A stretch of DNA of 5,644 bases from CAYQTO01 sp964420455 (GCA_964420455.1 CAYQTO010000197.1:1-5644), one strand, 5' to 3'. Shown: positions 1 to 5,644, counted from the stretch's first letter. A program made the numbers and translations. The notes: generated by a model not told the origin, from the sequence alone.

Positions 1-16
1 TCTTCCGGGCCGCGGG

Positions 17-796
17 CTACGACACCTGCAACCTGACGATGTCGGCGCGGGCGAGTTGTCTGGCGAGGGCGTTGCGGAGTCGCTCCTGGGCCTCCTCGCC
101 GAGTTCGCGGGCGTAGCCCCCTTCGCCGGCGCCGGACTCGTCGAGGCCGAGGTCCAGCACCTTTGCCCCGACGGAGACGATCTGCTCGGCGACCTCGGGG
201 CGGACGTCGAAGGCCTCGACCTGGGCGCCGAGCCGCCGGGCGGTCGCAATCGCCTGCAAGCCTGCCACCCCAACGCCCAGAACAAAGACCCGCGCTGGGG
301 GGACCGATCCCGCAGCCGTCATCATCATGGGAAAGAGGCGGCCAAAACGATGGGCCGCCTCGATGACGGCGCGATAGCCGGCGAGGTTCGCCTGGGAACT
401 GAGGACGTCCATGGCCTGGGCGCGGGTAATCCGCGGGATGAGCTCGAGGGCGAGGGCGCTGGCCTGCCGTGCGGCGAGGTGCTCCATCGCCTCCCTGCCG
501 GCGCCGCCGGGATCCATGAGGGAGACGAGGAGGGCGCCTTCCCGCATTGCCGAGAGGTCGCCGGCCGGGGGAAGGCGCACACCCATGACAATGTCCGACT
601 GGAAGATCTCGGCGCGGTCGGCGATCCGGGCGCCGGCGGCCTCGAACTCCGCGTCGGAGAAGGAGGCGGCTTCGCCTGCCCCGTCTTCCACGATCCATTC
701 CCAACCACGATTGCCCGTGCGCTTCACCGAATCCGGTGTGGCGGCAACCCTTGTCTCGCCTTGCGCGGTTTCCTTCGGGATTCCCAAACGGACCAT
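17..796 (-). CDS. pntA: NAD(P) transhydrogenase subunit alpha, N-terminal part, truncated or interrupted at its 3' end
   Basis: The product would be the NAD(H)-binding (dI) component of proton-translocating transhydrogenase, which passes hydride between NADH and NADP+ together with membrane and NADP-binding subunits. The 259-residue reading opens with the family N-terminus (VRLGIPKE, E14-R16 of GETRVA). It continues with the RITRAQAMD and SSQANLAGYRAVI stretches (residues 122-145), PMMMTAAGSVPPARV (156-170) and the dinucleotide-binding glycines G174, G176 and G179 of GVGVAGLQ. The family's GGYARE-like segment is at 226-231. ATG at 796 is preferred over the much longer open frame because similarity begins exactly there and a GGAGG lies about 10 bases upstream. 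Full-length dI proteins are about 370-380 residues. Here similarity stops at ADIV (residues 251-254), where a TTA-x-I-PG motif is expected, and the frame ends five codons later at a TAG. The downstream pnt genes are outside the window. Family call is firm; whether the gene is intact is doubtful. Confidence 0.88.
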   Translation of the reverse strand: MVRLGIPKETAQGETRVAATPDSVKRTGNRGWEWIVEDGAGEAASFSDAEFEAAGARIADRAEIFQSDIVMGVRLPPAGDLSAMREGALLVSLMDPGGAGREAMEHLAARQASALALELIPRITRAQAMDVLSSQANLAGYRAVIEAAHRFGRLFPMMMTAAGSVPPARVFVLGVGVAGLQAIATARRLGAQVEAFDVRPEVAEQIVSVGAKVLDLGLDESGAGEGGYARELGEEAQERLRNALARQLARADIVRLQVS

Positions 797-1003
797 CGGC
801 TTGCGGCCTCCGGCGCGGTTTCGTCCGCGGGCTTTGCGGCTCGCATTCGCATCGCCAAATCGCAATGGAGCAGCCCCGGAGGGAGTGGGGGAAGGAAAAT
901 CTCGCGGAGGTTTGTCGTGGATATCGGGGTTCCCTCGTGCTTGGATGTTTTCGTCGTGCGGGGTGGACTCCCCGTTACAGGAACATCGCAAGGGAGGCCT
1001 TTC
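797..1003. promoter_or_regulatory. Intergenic region between divergent redox genes
   Basis: These 207 bases separate the start codons of the transhydrogenase and quinone oxidoreductase genes, so promoters for both strands should lie here. I see a ribosome binding site for each gene (AGGGAGG at 991-997 on plus, six bases before ATG; GGAGG on minus about 10 bases before the 796 start). There is a short stem (CGGGG/CCCCG, 959-963 with 970-974). I could not pick out convincing -35/-10 pairs or an operator on either strand, and no small gene is supported. The regulatory role is inferred from gene orientation only. Confidence 0.45.
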
Positions 1004-1987
1004 ATGAAGGCGATTGTTGTGTCGGAGCCGGGAGGCCCGGAGGTGTTGAAGATCGAGGAGCGGCCGGATCCCGTGGTGGGGCCGGGGCTGGTGCGCGTGG
1101 GGGTGCGGGCGACGGCGCTCAACCGGGCGGACCTGCTCCAGCGGCGGGGGCGTTATCCCGCACCGCCGGATTGCCCGCCTGATATTCCCGGGTTGGAATT
1201 CGCGGGGGAGGTCCTCGAGGCCGGCCCCGGCGTGACCGAATGGTCGACGGGCGATCGGGTGATGGGACTGCTGGGCGGAGGGGGATACGCCACCCAGCTT
1301 GTCACGCACGAACGGCTGCTCCTGCGCATCCCCGGGGAGCTGCCGTACATACACGCGGCGGCCATCCCCGAGGCGTTCCTCACGGCGTACGACGCGCTCT
1401 TTCGCCAGGTGGACTTGGCGATGGGCGAGACGCTGCTGATCCATGCGGTGGCGAGCGGCGTGGGGACGGCGGGGCTTCAACTGGCGAAGGCCGCCGGGGT
1501 GCGGGTCGTGGGCACGTCGCGGTCCAGGCACAAGCTTGCGAAGCTGGATGCCTTCGGGCTCGACGTGGGGATCGACACGTCGGGGGGCGGATTCCTGGAG
1601 GCGATGGAGGCCGCCGGGTTCCGGAAGGTGGACGCGATCATGGACCTGATCGGGGCGGCAAACTGGGAGGAGAACCTGCGGGCGCTTCGGCCGCTTGGGC
1701 GGCTGATCGTGGTGGGCGTTGTCTCCGGGGCCAAGGTCGAGGCGGACCTCGGGGTGATTCTGCGCAAGCGACTGCGGCTGCTGGGGACGGTGCTACGTGC
1801 GCGCCCCCTCGAGGAGAAGGGTGCCTTGACCCAGGAGTTTGCCGAGCGGGTCCTCCCGCTCTTTGAGCAACGGGTGCTTCACCCGGTCGTGGACGAGGTC
1901 TTCCCCTTTGGCAAGGTTGCCGAGGCGCACGCCGCCATGGAGGAGAACCGCAACACGGGCAAGATCGTGCTGGAGGTGGAGGACTAG
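1004..1987 (+). CDS. NAD(P)H quinone oxidoreductase, zinc-independent MDR family (PIG3/QOR-like)
   Basis: A complete 327-residue cytosolic oxidoreductase of the medium-chain dehydrogenase/reductase superfamily, the usual length for the family. Members reduce quinones or other carbonyl/enone substrates with NADPH. The N-terminal GroES-like domain carries ALNRADLLQRRGRYP (residues 38-52) and PGLEFAGEV (62-70). The AIPEAFLTAYDALF block (120-133) is typical of the PIG3-like subgroup. The Rossmann domain shows the ASGVGTA nucleotide-binding loop (150-156), followed by VVGTSRSRHKLAKL, whose basic residues suit NADPH. MDLIGAANWEENL and the C-terminal HAAMEENRNTGKIVL also match. The zinc-ligand cysteines of alcohol dehydrogenases are absent. 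The ATG at 1004 follows AGGGAGG at six bases; the open frame upstream to 56 is antisense to the transhydrogenase gene and is not part of this protein. It is divergent from that gene and convergent with the sugar transferase gene, 22 bases stop to stop. The exact substrate cannot be read from sequence. Confidence 0.93.
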   Translation: MKAIVVSEPGGPEVLKIEERPDPVVGPGLVRVGVRATALNRADLLQRRGRYPAPPDCPPDIPGLEFAGEVLEAGPGVTEWSTGDRVMGLLGGGGYATQLVTHERLLLRIPGELPYIHAAAIPEAFLTAYDALFRQVDLAMGETLLIHAVASGVGTAGLQLAKAAGVRVVGTSRSRHKLAKLDAFGLDVGIDTSGGGFLEAMEAAGFRKVDAIMDLIGAANWEENLRALRPLGRLIVVGVVSGAKVEADLGVILRKRLRLLGTVLRARPLEEKGALTQEFAERVLPLFEQRVLHPVVDEVFPFGKVAEAHAAMEENRNTGKIVLEVED

Positions 1988-2009
1988 GCGACGACGGGAT
2001 GAAAAGTGG

Positions 2010-3527
2010 CTACCGGCGCTGGACCTTGGCGGAGGGCATCATGCCGGTGGGGGGGAGCGGGGTTTTTTCCGACCGGCCGTTGGAGCCGGACACCTCGATC
2101 ATTGTCGGGAGGATGCGCTTGGACTGGTCGCGAAGGGAGCGAACACGGCCGCGGCGCTTCGAGCCGAAGAAGGTCACGATGAGGATTTTTGTGTCGAGCC
2201 AGAGCGACCAGTTCTCGATGTAGTAGAGGTCGTAGCGGAGGCGCTGCTGGATGGAGGTGTCGCCGCGGAGGCCATGGACCTGGGCCCAGCCGGTCATACC
2301 GGACTTCACGTTGTGGCGCGACATGTAGCGGGGGAGGACCTCCCGGAACCGGTCGACGAACCAGGGGCGTTCCGGCCGGGGACCGACGAGGGACATGTCG
2401 CCGCGGATGACGTTCCAGAGTTGGGGCAATTCGTCGAGATTGTAGCGTCGGAGGAAGCGGCCGATGGCGGTGGCGCGGGGATCGTCGCGCTTGCCCCAGG
2501 AGGGGACCTCGTCCTCGGCGCCGACGGGCATCGTCCGGAACTTGTAGATGTTGAACTCGCGGCCGTCGAGCCCGAGCCGGGTCTGCTTGTAGAGTGCGGG
2601 CCCGGGGGAGCTGCGCTTCACCAGGATGCCAAGGAGGAGCAGCAGGGGGGAAAGGGCGATGAGCCCGCCAAGGGCGAGGGCGAGGTCAAAGGCGCGCTTG
2701 AGCCCGGCGTTCAGCCCCCGCAGCGGCGTGTCCTTCATCGAGTAGATGGGCACTCCGGCGACCTCGTCGTAGTGAATCTGGGAGCGCATCATTTCCACCA
2801 GCGAGGGGACGAAGTTGACGCGGGCCCATTCCTTGTCGCCGTCGATGAAGAGCTGGAAGAAGGTTTCCGCAGGGATGTCGGTCTGGCAGACGAAGACTTC
2901 TTCCACCCCATTGTCGCGGACAATGCGACGGAGGTCGTCCTGGGCCCCGAGGATGGGAATGCCGCCGATGGTCTGGCCGACCCGGCGGTCGTCCAGCGAC
3001 ACAAAGCCTACCAGATCGTAGCCCATTTCCCGGTAGGACTTGAACCGTGCGGCGAGACGCAGGGCGACCGGTCCAAGCCCGACGAGGATGACGCGCGTTT
3101 GGGCGCCGCCAGTGATCAGGAAGCGCGAAATCACGCATTGCAGGAGGAAGCGATTGACGATGAGGGCGGACGAGGTGGTGACGAGGGCAATGGGGTAGAG
3201 GAGACGAGAGACGTCCTCGACCAGGAAAAAGTAGTTCCGCACCGCCGCGAGCATGGTGGCCAGGAGGCCGGCGTACAGAATTCGGCGGGCCCGGTTGAAG
3301 CTGATGACCCGTGGGTGCCAGGTGACGGCGCCGCTGGCGTAAAGGGCACCCATCCAGAAGGCGAAGGCCCACCAGAATTGCGTCAGATAATCCGTGGCAA
3401 TAACGGCGTGGGGGATCCAGTCGCTCTCGAGGCGAATCCAGTAGGCCACGAGGAGGCCCGCCGCCACAGCGAGCGCATCGCCCAGATATTGAAGGACAAC
3501 GAATTGATCCCGTTTGCGCCCCTTCAA
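2010..3527 (-). CDS. Undecaprenyl-phosphate sugar-1-phosphate transferase (WcaJ-type polyprenyl glycosylphosphotransferase)
   Basis: An inner-membrane enzyme that starts exopolysaccharide or capsule repeat units by moving a hexose-1-phosphate, probably glucose-1-phosphate, from a UDP-sugar to undecaprenyl phosphate. From the TTG start it has 505 residues. Hydrophobic segments lie near 14-33, 51-67, 81-103 and 107-129. A Rossmann-like middle domain follows (RVILVGLGP, 145-153). The C-terminal Bac_transf catalytic domain starts with KRAFDLAL at 278 and a long hydrophobic helix to about 303. It carries YKFRTM (328-333), the catalytic Asp-Glu pair in NLDELPQLWNV (D365, E366), GDMSLVGPRPERP and GMTGWAQVHGLRGDTS. 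The GLRGDT and YDLYYIENWSLWLD stretches resemble WcaJ more than galactose-specific WbaP, but substrate remains an inference. A GTG at 3557 is in frame but has no ribosome binding site; TTG at 3527 overlaps the upstream stop as TTGA and is preferred. The last 40 or so residues are charged, polar and low in similarity. Confidence 0.95.
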   Translation of the reverse strand: MKGRKRDQFVVLQYLGDALAVAAGLLVAYWIRLESDWIPHAVIATDYLTQFWWAFAFWMGALYASGAVTWHPRVISFNRARRILYAGLLATMLAAVRNYFFLVEDVSRLLYPIALVTTSSALIVNRFLLQCVISRFLITGGAQTRVILVGLGPVALRLAARFKSYREMGYDLVGFVSLDDRRVGQTIGGIPILGAQDDLRRIVRDNGVEEVFVCQTDIPAETFFQLFIDGDKEWARVNFVPSLVEMMRSQIHYDEVAGVPIYSMKDTPLRGLNAGLKRAFDLALALGGLIALSPLLLLLGILVKRSSPGPALYKQTRLGLDGREFNIYKFRTMPVGAEDEVPSWGKRDDPRATAIGRFLRRYNLDELPQLWNVIRGDMSLVGPRPERPWFVDRFREVLPRYMSRHNVKSGMTGWAQVHGLRGDTSIQQRLRYDLYYIENWSLWLDTKILIVTFFGSKRRGRVRSLRDQSKRILPTMIEVSGSNGRSEKTPLPPTGMMPSAKVQRR

Positions 3528-4642
3528 ACCAGGTACCTCGTCTCCTTGCGGATCCACTCGGCCAGACGCGTGCGGAAGGCCGTCTCAGAATAGGACTCCG
3601 CATGTGCCCGGATGGTTCCCGGATCGTACGCCTCATCATTGTGTTCGCTCAGGAGACGAGCAAGGCTTTTGGCGGAAGGTTCGTTGAAAAACCGGCCCGT
3701 AACGCCATCGATGACGGTTTCGGTAACTCCGCCATGGCCAAAGGCAAGGACCGGCCGGCCGCACGCCATGGATTCAAGGGCCGTGATGCCAAAGTCCTCC
3801 GTCGCCGGATACAGGAGGGCTCGTGCGTCCTGATACCACCCGGTGAGTTCCTCGTCGTCGACGCGACCGATGAACCGCACATCCCCGGTGGCGTTTTCCT
3901 GGAGCCGTTCCTCCTCCGGTCCGGATCCTACCACGACCAGCGGGACTCCCGCTTCTTCCGCCGCTTCGATAGCCCGGTCGATGCGCTTGTAGGGGACAAG
4001 GGCTGCCACCACCAGAAAGTAATCTCCAGGCGGCTTGCCTGAGGGCTTGAATTTCTCCAGGTTAACCGACGGGTGGATGGGGACGGCGTGGCGCCCCCAG
4101 AACTGCGTAATTTTGCGCGCGATGTGCAGGGAGTCCGCCGCGAAGGCATCCACATTCTGGGCGGTACGGCGGTCCCAGCGCTGAAGGCGTCCGCGGACCG
4201 CCCGCAACCCGGTGTCTTTCCACCATGCCCCGCCGAGGTAGTCTTCGAAATGGTCCCAGACATAGCGCATGGGGCTGAAGATATAGGAAAGGTGAAGGCC
4301 TTGACGGGGTTTCGGAGCGCCCTTGGCGACGCAATGGCTCGTAGAGATGACGAGATCGTAATCTCTTGTGGGAAAGGCCTCGGCGAAGGAGGGCATGACC
4401 GGGAGATAGTGGCGGTAGTGGGTCCGGGCGGAGGGAAGACGCGCAAAGCGGGACTCCTTGACGTTCCTGTAAAGAAAGTCCTCGGACACGTTTTCCGGTT
4501 CGAAGAGAAGGGTATGAATATCGGCGTTGGGAAAGAGGGCGCAGAATTGTTCGAGGACGCGTTCGCCCCCGCGCATGCCATTGAGCCAGTCATGGACGAG
4601 GGCGACGGGGCGATCGAGGAATTCGTCGAGGGGGTGGTTCAT
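3524..4642 (-). CDS. GT4-family glycosyltransferase (group 1)
   Basis: A 372-residue cytoplasmic or membrane-associated GT-B retaining glycosyltransferase expected to add a sugar from a nucleotide-sugar donor during polysaccharide repeat assembly. The N-terminal acceptor domain has VALVHDWLNGMRGGERVLE (13-31), with the Gly-Gly loop typical of group 1 enzymes, then FPNADIHTL, DLVISTSHCVAKG (96-108) and FSPMRYVWDHFEDYL (122-136). The donor domain has VPYKRIDRAIEA (216-227, basic pair K219-R220), VVVGSGPEEERL (236-247), RFIGRVDDEEL, and the EX7E motif EDFGITALE (E282, E290) followed by SMACGRPVLAF. The overall pattern resembles WbaZ-like mannosyltransferases, but donor and acceptor cannot be assigned. 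The ATG at 4642 is chosen because similarity begins just after it; the open frame continues upstream only through the terminator. No Shine-Dalgarno sequence is visible before it, which is odd. It is the first gene of a pair with the sugar transferase, overlapping it by four bases. Confidence 0.94.
   Translation of the reverse strand: MNHPLDEFLDRPVALVHDWLNGMRGGERVLEQFCALFPNADIHTLLFEPENVSEDFLYRNVKESRFARLPSARTHYRHYLPVMPSFAEAFPTRDYDLVISTSHCVAKGAPKPRQGLHLSYIFSPMRYVWDHFEDYLGGAWWKDTGLRAVRGRLQRWDRRTAQNVDAFAADSLHIARKITQFWGRHAVPIHPSVNLEKFKPSGKPPGDYFLVVAALVPYKRIDRAIEAAEEAGVPLVVVGSGPEEERLQENATGDVRFIGRVDDEELTGWYQDARALLYPATEDFGITALESMACGRPVLAFGHGGVTETVIDGVTGRFFNEPSAKSLARLLSEHNDEAYDPGTIRAHAESYSETAFRTRLAEWIRKETRYLV
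3536..3547 (-). promoter_or_regulatory. Ribosome binding site that decides the sugar transferase start
   Basis: Read on the minus strand, AAGGAGACGAGG lies within the last codons of the glycosyltransferase gene. Its GAGG ends eight bases before TTG at 3527. The TTG overlaps the glycosyltransferase TGA as TTGA, the classic arrangement for translational coupling. The competing in-frame GTG at 3557 has no comparable purine-rich sequence upstream. Confidence 0.7.
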
Positions 4643-4643
4643 G

Positions 4644-4697
4644 GGGCGGTTGGGTGCGAAAAGAAACGGCCCGCGGGGAGCGGGCCGTTGGGTGCGA
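4644..4697. repeat. Imperfect 16-base direct repeat overlapping the terminator
   Basis: GGGCGGTTGGGTGCGA at 4644-4659 and GGGCCGTTGGGTGCGA at 4682-4697 differ at one base and are offset by 38 bases; the last 11 bases are identical. The right copy contributes part of one terminator arm (4682-4689), and the left copy abuts the glycosyltransferase start codon. It could be a duplicated operator or a small slippage duplication; the sequence alone does not decide. Confidence 0.6.
4658..4689 (-). terminator. Intrinsic terminator after the omega gene, just ahead of the glycosyltransferase gene
   Basis: Bases 4665-4674 (AACGGCCCGC) and 4680-4689 (GCGGGCCGTT) form a perfect ten-base-pair, mostly G-C stem with a five-base loop. 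On the minus strand the stem runs straight into TTTCTTTTC, so it is a rho-independent terminator in that direction; on the plus strand no T-run follows. It sits about 45 bases past the omega stop codon. Its T-run ends about 15 bases before the glycosyltransferase ATG, leaving almost no room for a separate promoter between the two. Confidence 0.85.
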
Positions 4698-4734
4698 GGG
4701 TTCGGCGGGCCGGAAGCGGCGCCCGGGCCGCCGG

Positions 4735-4968
4735 TCAGGAGGTTGAGCGGAAGTCGTCGCCGGTGCCGATCAGGTGCTGGCGGAACTCCCAATTGAGCAG
4801 CTGGTTGTTGTACTCGTTGCTGGCCACGTCGAGGGGATCGGGGGCATCGTCGTCATAAAGGTTGTGACCGTGGGACTTGTTGATTTGCCGTGCGCGACGC
4901 GCGATGATGTTGACCACCATGTAGGGGCCATCGGCGTCGGCGGGAGACGGGTGCTGGGGTGAACTCAA
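4735..4968 (-). CDS. rpoZ: DNA-directed RNA polymerase subunit omega (RpoZ-like), TTG start
   Basis: A 77-residue protein whose core, MVVNIIARRARQINK (residues 17-31), matches the omega signature in which a hydrophobic helix leads into an Ala/Ser-x-Arg-x-Arg-Gln-hydrophobic-Asn segment. Omega binds the beta-prime subunit and helps assemble and stabilise RNA polymerase. The spacing resembles the divergent omega proteins of Verrucomicrobiota-like bacteria more than E. coli RpoZ. The remainder (DDDAPDPLDVASNEYNNQLLNWEF, described here as an acidic then Asn-rich helix-forming stretch near 39-62) fits the less conserved C-terminal part. The TTG at 4968 is chosen because a strong GAGGAGG sits seven bases upstream; the internal ATG at 4920 has none and would start immediately at the core helix. 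A clear terminator follows. It is head to head with the exported-protein gene and shares base 4968 with it. The family call rests on a short motif and should be confirmed by profile search. Confidence 0.65.
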   Translation of the reverse strand: MSSPQHPSPADADGPYMVVNIIARRARQINKSHGHNLYDDDAPDPLDVASNEYNNQLLNWEFRQHLIGTGDDFRSTS

Positions 4969-5644
4969 TGAATGACCTCCTCAAGGACAGACGCTCCGTG
5001 TCGGTGCGCAGGGTGGGCTCGTCAAGACAAAAGGAACCAAAACGGGTGGTAGCGGTTTGGGTGGCCGCTGTCGTGGGGGGATGTTTTTGGAGCGCTGCGG
5101 CGGCCCCCAGGCTCGATCTCGCACGGATTCCGGAGGTCCCCTTCGCCCCCCGCCTGGACCCGATTCTGGTCCTCGACGCGGCAACGGTGCCGGAAACGGT
5201 GGAGTTCTGGATCGAGCGGCGAGGCGGGGGGGGATGGGTGATGCTCGAGCCGACCCGACGGCGCATCGACGGGCCTCCCATCGAGGCCCTGGCGGACGGG
5301 CGCCTTGCCCTTTCCGAAGCGGGCGGGATTCCCATCTGGCTGATCAACCTCGAGCCCGCCGGCGACCACCGCCTTGCGGGGCGGGTTGGAACCCCGGGTG
5401 GCTGGAGTGATCTCGAGCCCATCGGCCTCGAGCCGCGAACGGTTGCCCCTCCCGGCGATGCCTCGAGCCCGGGCCGATGGATCCTCCGCGTGTGCGGCGC
5501 CACGGAGGGCCCGACCACTGTTGCCGTCGACTCGGACGTCGGTCCGCACCGCATGGAGTCGACCGCCCGCCGGCAGGGTGCCACGGCGTGCGTCTATACA
5601 GCTGGCACGCTGGACCTTCTACGCACCGTTGCGCCGGACGCCCC
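4968..5644 (+). CDS. Exported protein of unknown function, partial (runs off the right edge)
   Basis: Reading from ATG at 4968 there is no stop before the window ends, giving 225 complete codons. Third positions are almost all G or C, and the protein has ordinary composition, whereas the opposite frames are rich in Arg, Pro and Ser. The N-terminus is an export signal: basic residues K22 to R26 (KEPKR), a hydrophobic run VVAVWVAAVV (27-36), then GGC at 37-39 and SAAAAP at 42-47. Cleavage near A44-A46 by signal peptidase I is likely; lipidation at C39 is an alternative, though VGGC is a weak lipobox. The exported part has short beta-like stretches (PILVLDAATVPETVEFWIE, 65-83), several Trp-containing segments and four LEP tripeptides (residues 93, 128, 149, 154). 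I do not recognise the family. A weak GGGG at 4956-4959 precedes the ATG; GTG at 5046 with AAGGA ten bases upstream is an alternative start but would lose the basic region. Confidence 0.75.
   Translation, partial: MNDLLKDRRSVSVRRVGSSRQKEPKRVVAVWVAAVVGGCFWSAAAAPRLDLARIPEVPFAPRLDPILVLDAATVPETVEFWIERRGGGGWVMLEPTRRRIDGPPIEALADGRLALSEAGGIPIWLINLEPAGDHRLAGRVGTPGGWSDLEPIGLEPRTVAPPGDASSPGRWILRVCGATEGPTTVAVDSDVGPHRMESTARRQGATACVYTAGTLDLLRTVAPDA
4976..4982 (-). promoter_or_regulatory. Ribosome binding site supporting the TTG start of the omega gene
   Basis: The minus strand reads GAGGAGG, seven bases before TTG at 4968-4966. This is the strongest Shine-Dalgarno match in the window and lies inside codons 3-5 of the opposing plus-strand gene. 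It argues that the omega protein really begins at the TTG and not at the internal ATG. Confidence 0.7.
5244..5469. repeat. Cluster of five CTCGAGCC octamers
   Basis: CTCGAGCC occurs at 5244, 5349, 5412, 5427 and 5462, all inside the exported-protein gene. The first four are in the same reading phase and encode Leu-Glu-Pro; the fifth is in another phase. Spacing is irregular, so this is a recurring short word and not a tandem repeat. It may simply reflect repeated use of preferred codons. Confidence 0.5.

Noticed and set aside
905..950. Candidate -35 TTGTCG for the oxidoreductase promoter
   Set aside because: No acceptable -10 sequence lies 16-18 bases downstream, and sigma-factor consensus is uncertain in this lineage.
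797..1531. N-terminal extension of the transhydrogenase frame up to 1531
   Set aside because: The extension overlaps the oxidoreductase gene on the other strand and is Arg/Pro/His-rich. Family similarity and a ribosome binding site place the start at 796.
56..1987. A 643-codon plus-strand frame that would fuse an unknown N-terminal region to the quinone oxidoreductase
   Set aside because: The part before 1004 is antisense to the transhydrogenase gene or in the intergenic region and has no family resemblance. The oxidoreductase begins cleanly at 1004 after its own ribosome binding site.
2012..2090. Possible terminator for the oxidoreductase, using ACCGGC/GCCGGT and the run of six T at about 2065
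   Set aside because: The matching arms are 26 bases apart and only six bases long. The T-run follows a G-rich stretch that does not pair, and the nearby CCGGC/GCCGG stem lies on the wrong side of the T-run for either strand.
1839..3593. A 584-codon plus-strand frame opposite the sugar transferase gene
   Set aside because: The opposite strand encodes a full-length, motif-rich transferase. The antisense translation is rich in Gly, Glu, Asp and Ala without recognisable motifs, as expected from high-GC third positions lacking antisense stops.
4715..4735. GC-rich palindromic core GCCCGGGC just past the omega stop
   Set aside because: Only eight bases are perfectly symmetric with no loop and no T-run follows, so the stem at 4665-4689 explains termination better.
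4853..5584. A 243-codon minus-strand frame at the right end
   Set aside because: Its translation is dominated by Arg, Pro and Ser without any motif. The plus-strand frame from 4968 has a signal sequence and balanced composition.

Overview
This is a high-GC window (roughly two-thirds G+C by eye). Codons end almost always in G or C, so long spurious open frames lie opposite every real gene. The gene content is bacterial. The form of the RNA polymerase omega subunit, which resembles those of Verrucomicrobiota and other deep-branching Gram-negative groups more than proteobacterial RpoZ, suggests a poorly sampled lineage. I cannot place it further without a search. I see no mobile element, CRISPR array, tRNA or rRNA.

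Left block, NAD(P)(H) redox genes. A minus-strand gene for the N-terminal two thirds of NAD(P) transhydrogenase subunit alpha (17-796) runs towards the left edge. Its family resemblance stops abruptly about 34 bases before the window begins. It is divergent, across a 207-base intergenic region, from a complete plus-strand quinone oxidoreductase of the zinc-independent MDR type (1004-1987).

Middle block, surface polysaccharide. Facing the oxidoreductase tail to tail, with 22 bases between the stops, is a two-gene minus-strand operon: a GT4 glycosyltransferase (3524-4642) followed by a WcaJ-type polyprenyl-phosphate sugar-1-phosphate transferase (2010-3527). Their stop and start overlap by four bases (TTGA), which points to translational coupling and to a TTG start for the second gene. 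The transferase would load the first sugar phosphate onto undecaprenyl phosphate at the inner membrane. The GT4 enzyme is a candidate for a later sugar addition from a nucleotide-sugar donor.

Right block. A short minus-strand gene read as RNA polymerase omega (4735-4968, TTG start, strong Shine-Dalgarno) ends in front of a textbook intrinsic terminator hairpin (4658-4689). That hairpin lies only about 15 bases before the start of the glycosyltransferase and is overlapped by an imperfect 16-base direct repeat. Head to head with the omega gene, and sharing base 4968 with it, a plus-strand gene for an exported protein of unknown function runs off the right edge (4968-5644). It has no stop inside the window, so a search for closed reading frames misses it.

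Nothing here amounts to a clearly new biological system. The points most worth a second look are the zero-length divergent junction at 4968, the unknown exported protein, the terminator-plus-repeat arrangement ahead of the polysaccharide genes, and the broken end of the transhydrogenase gene.
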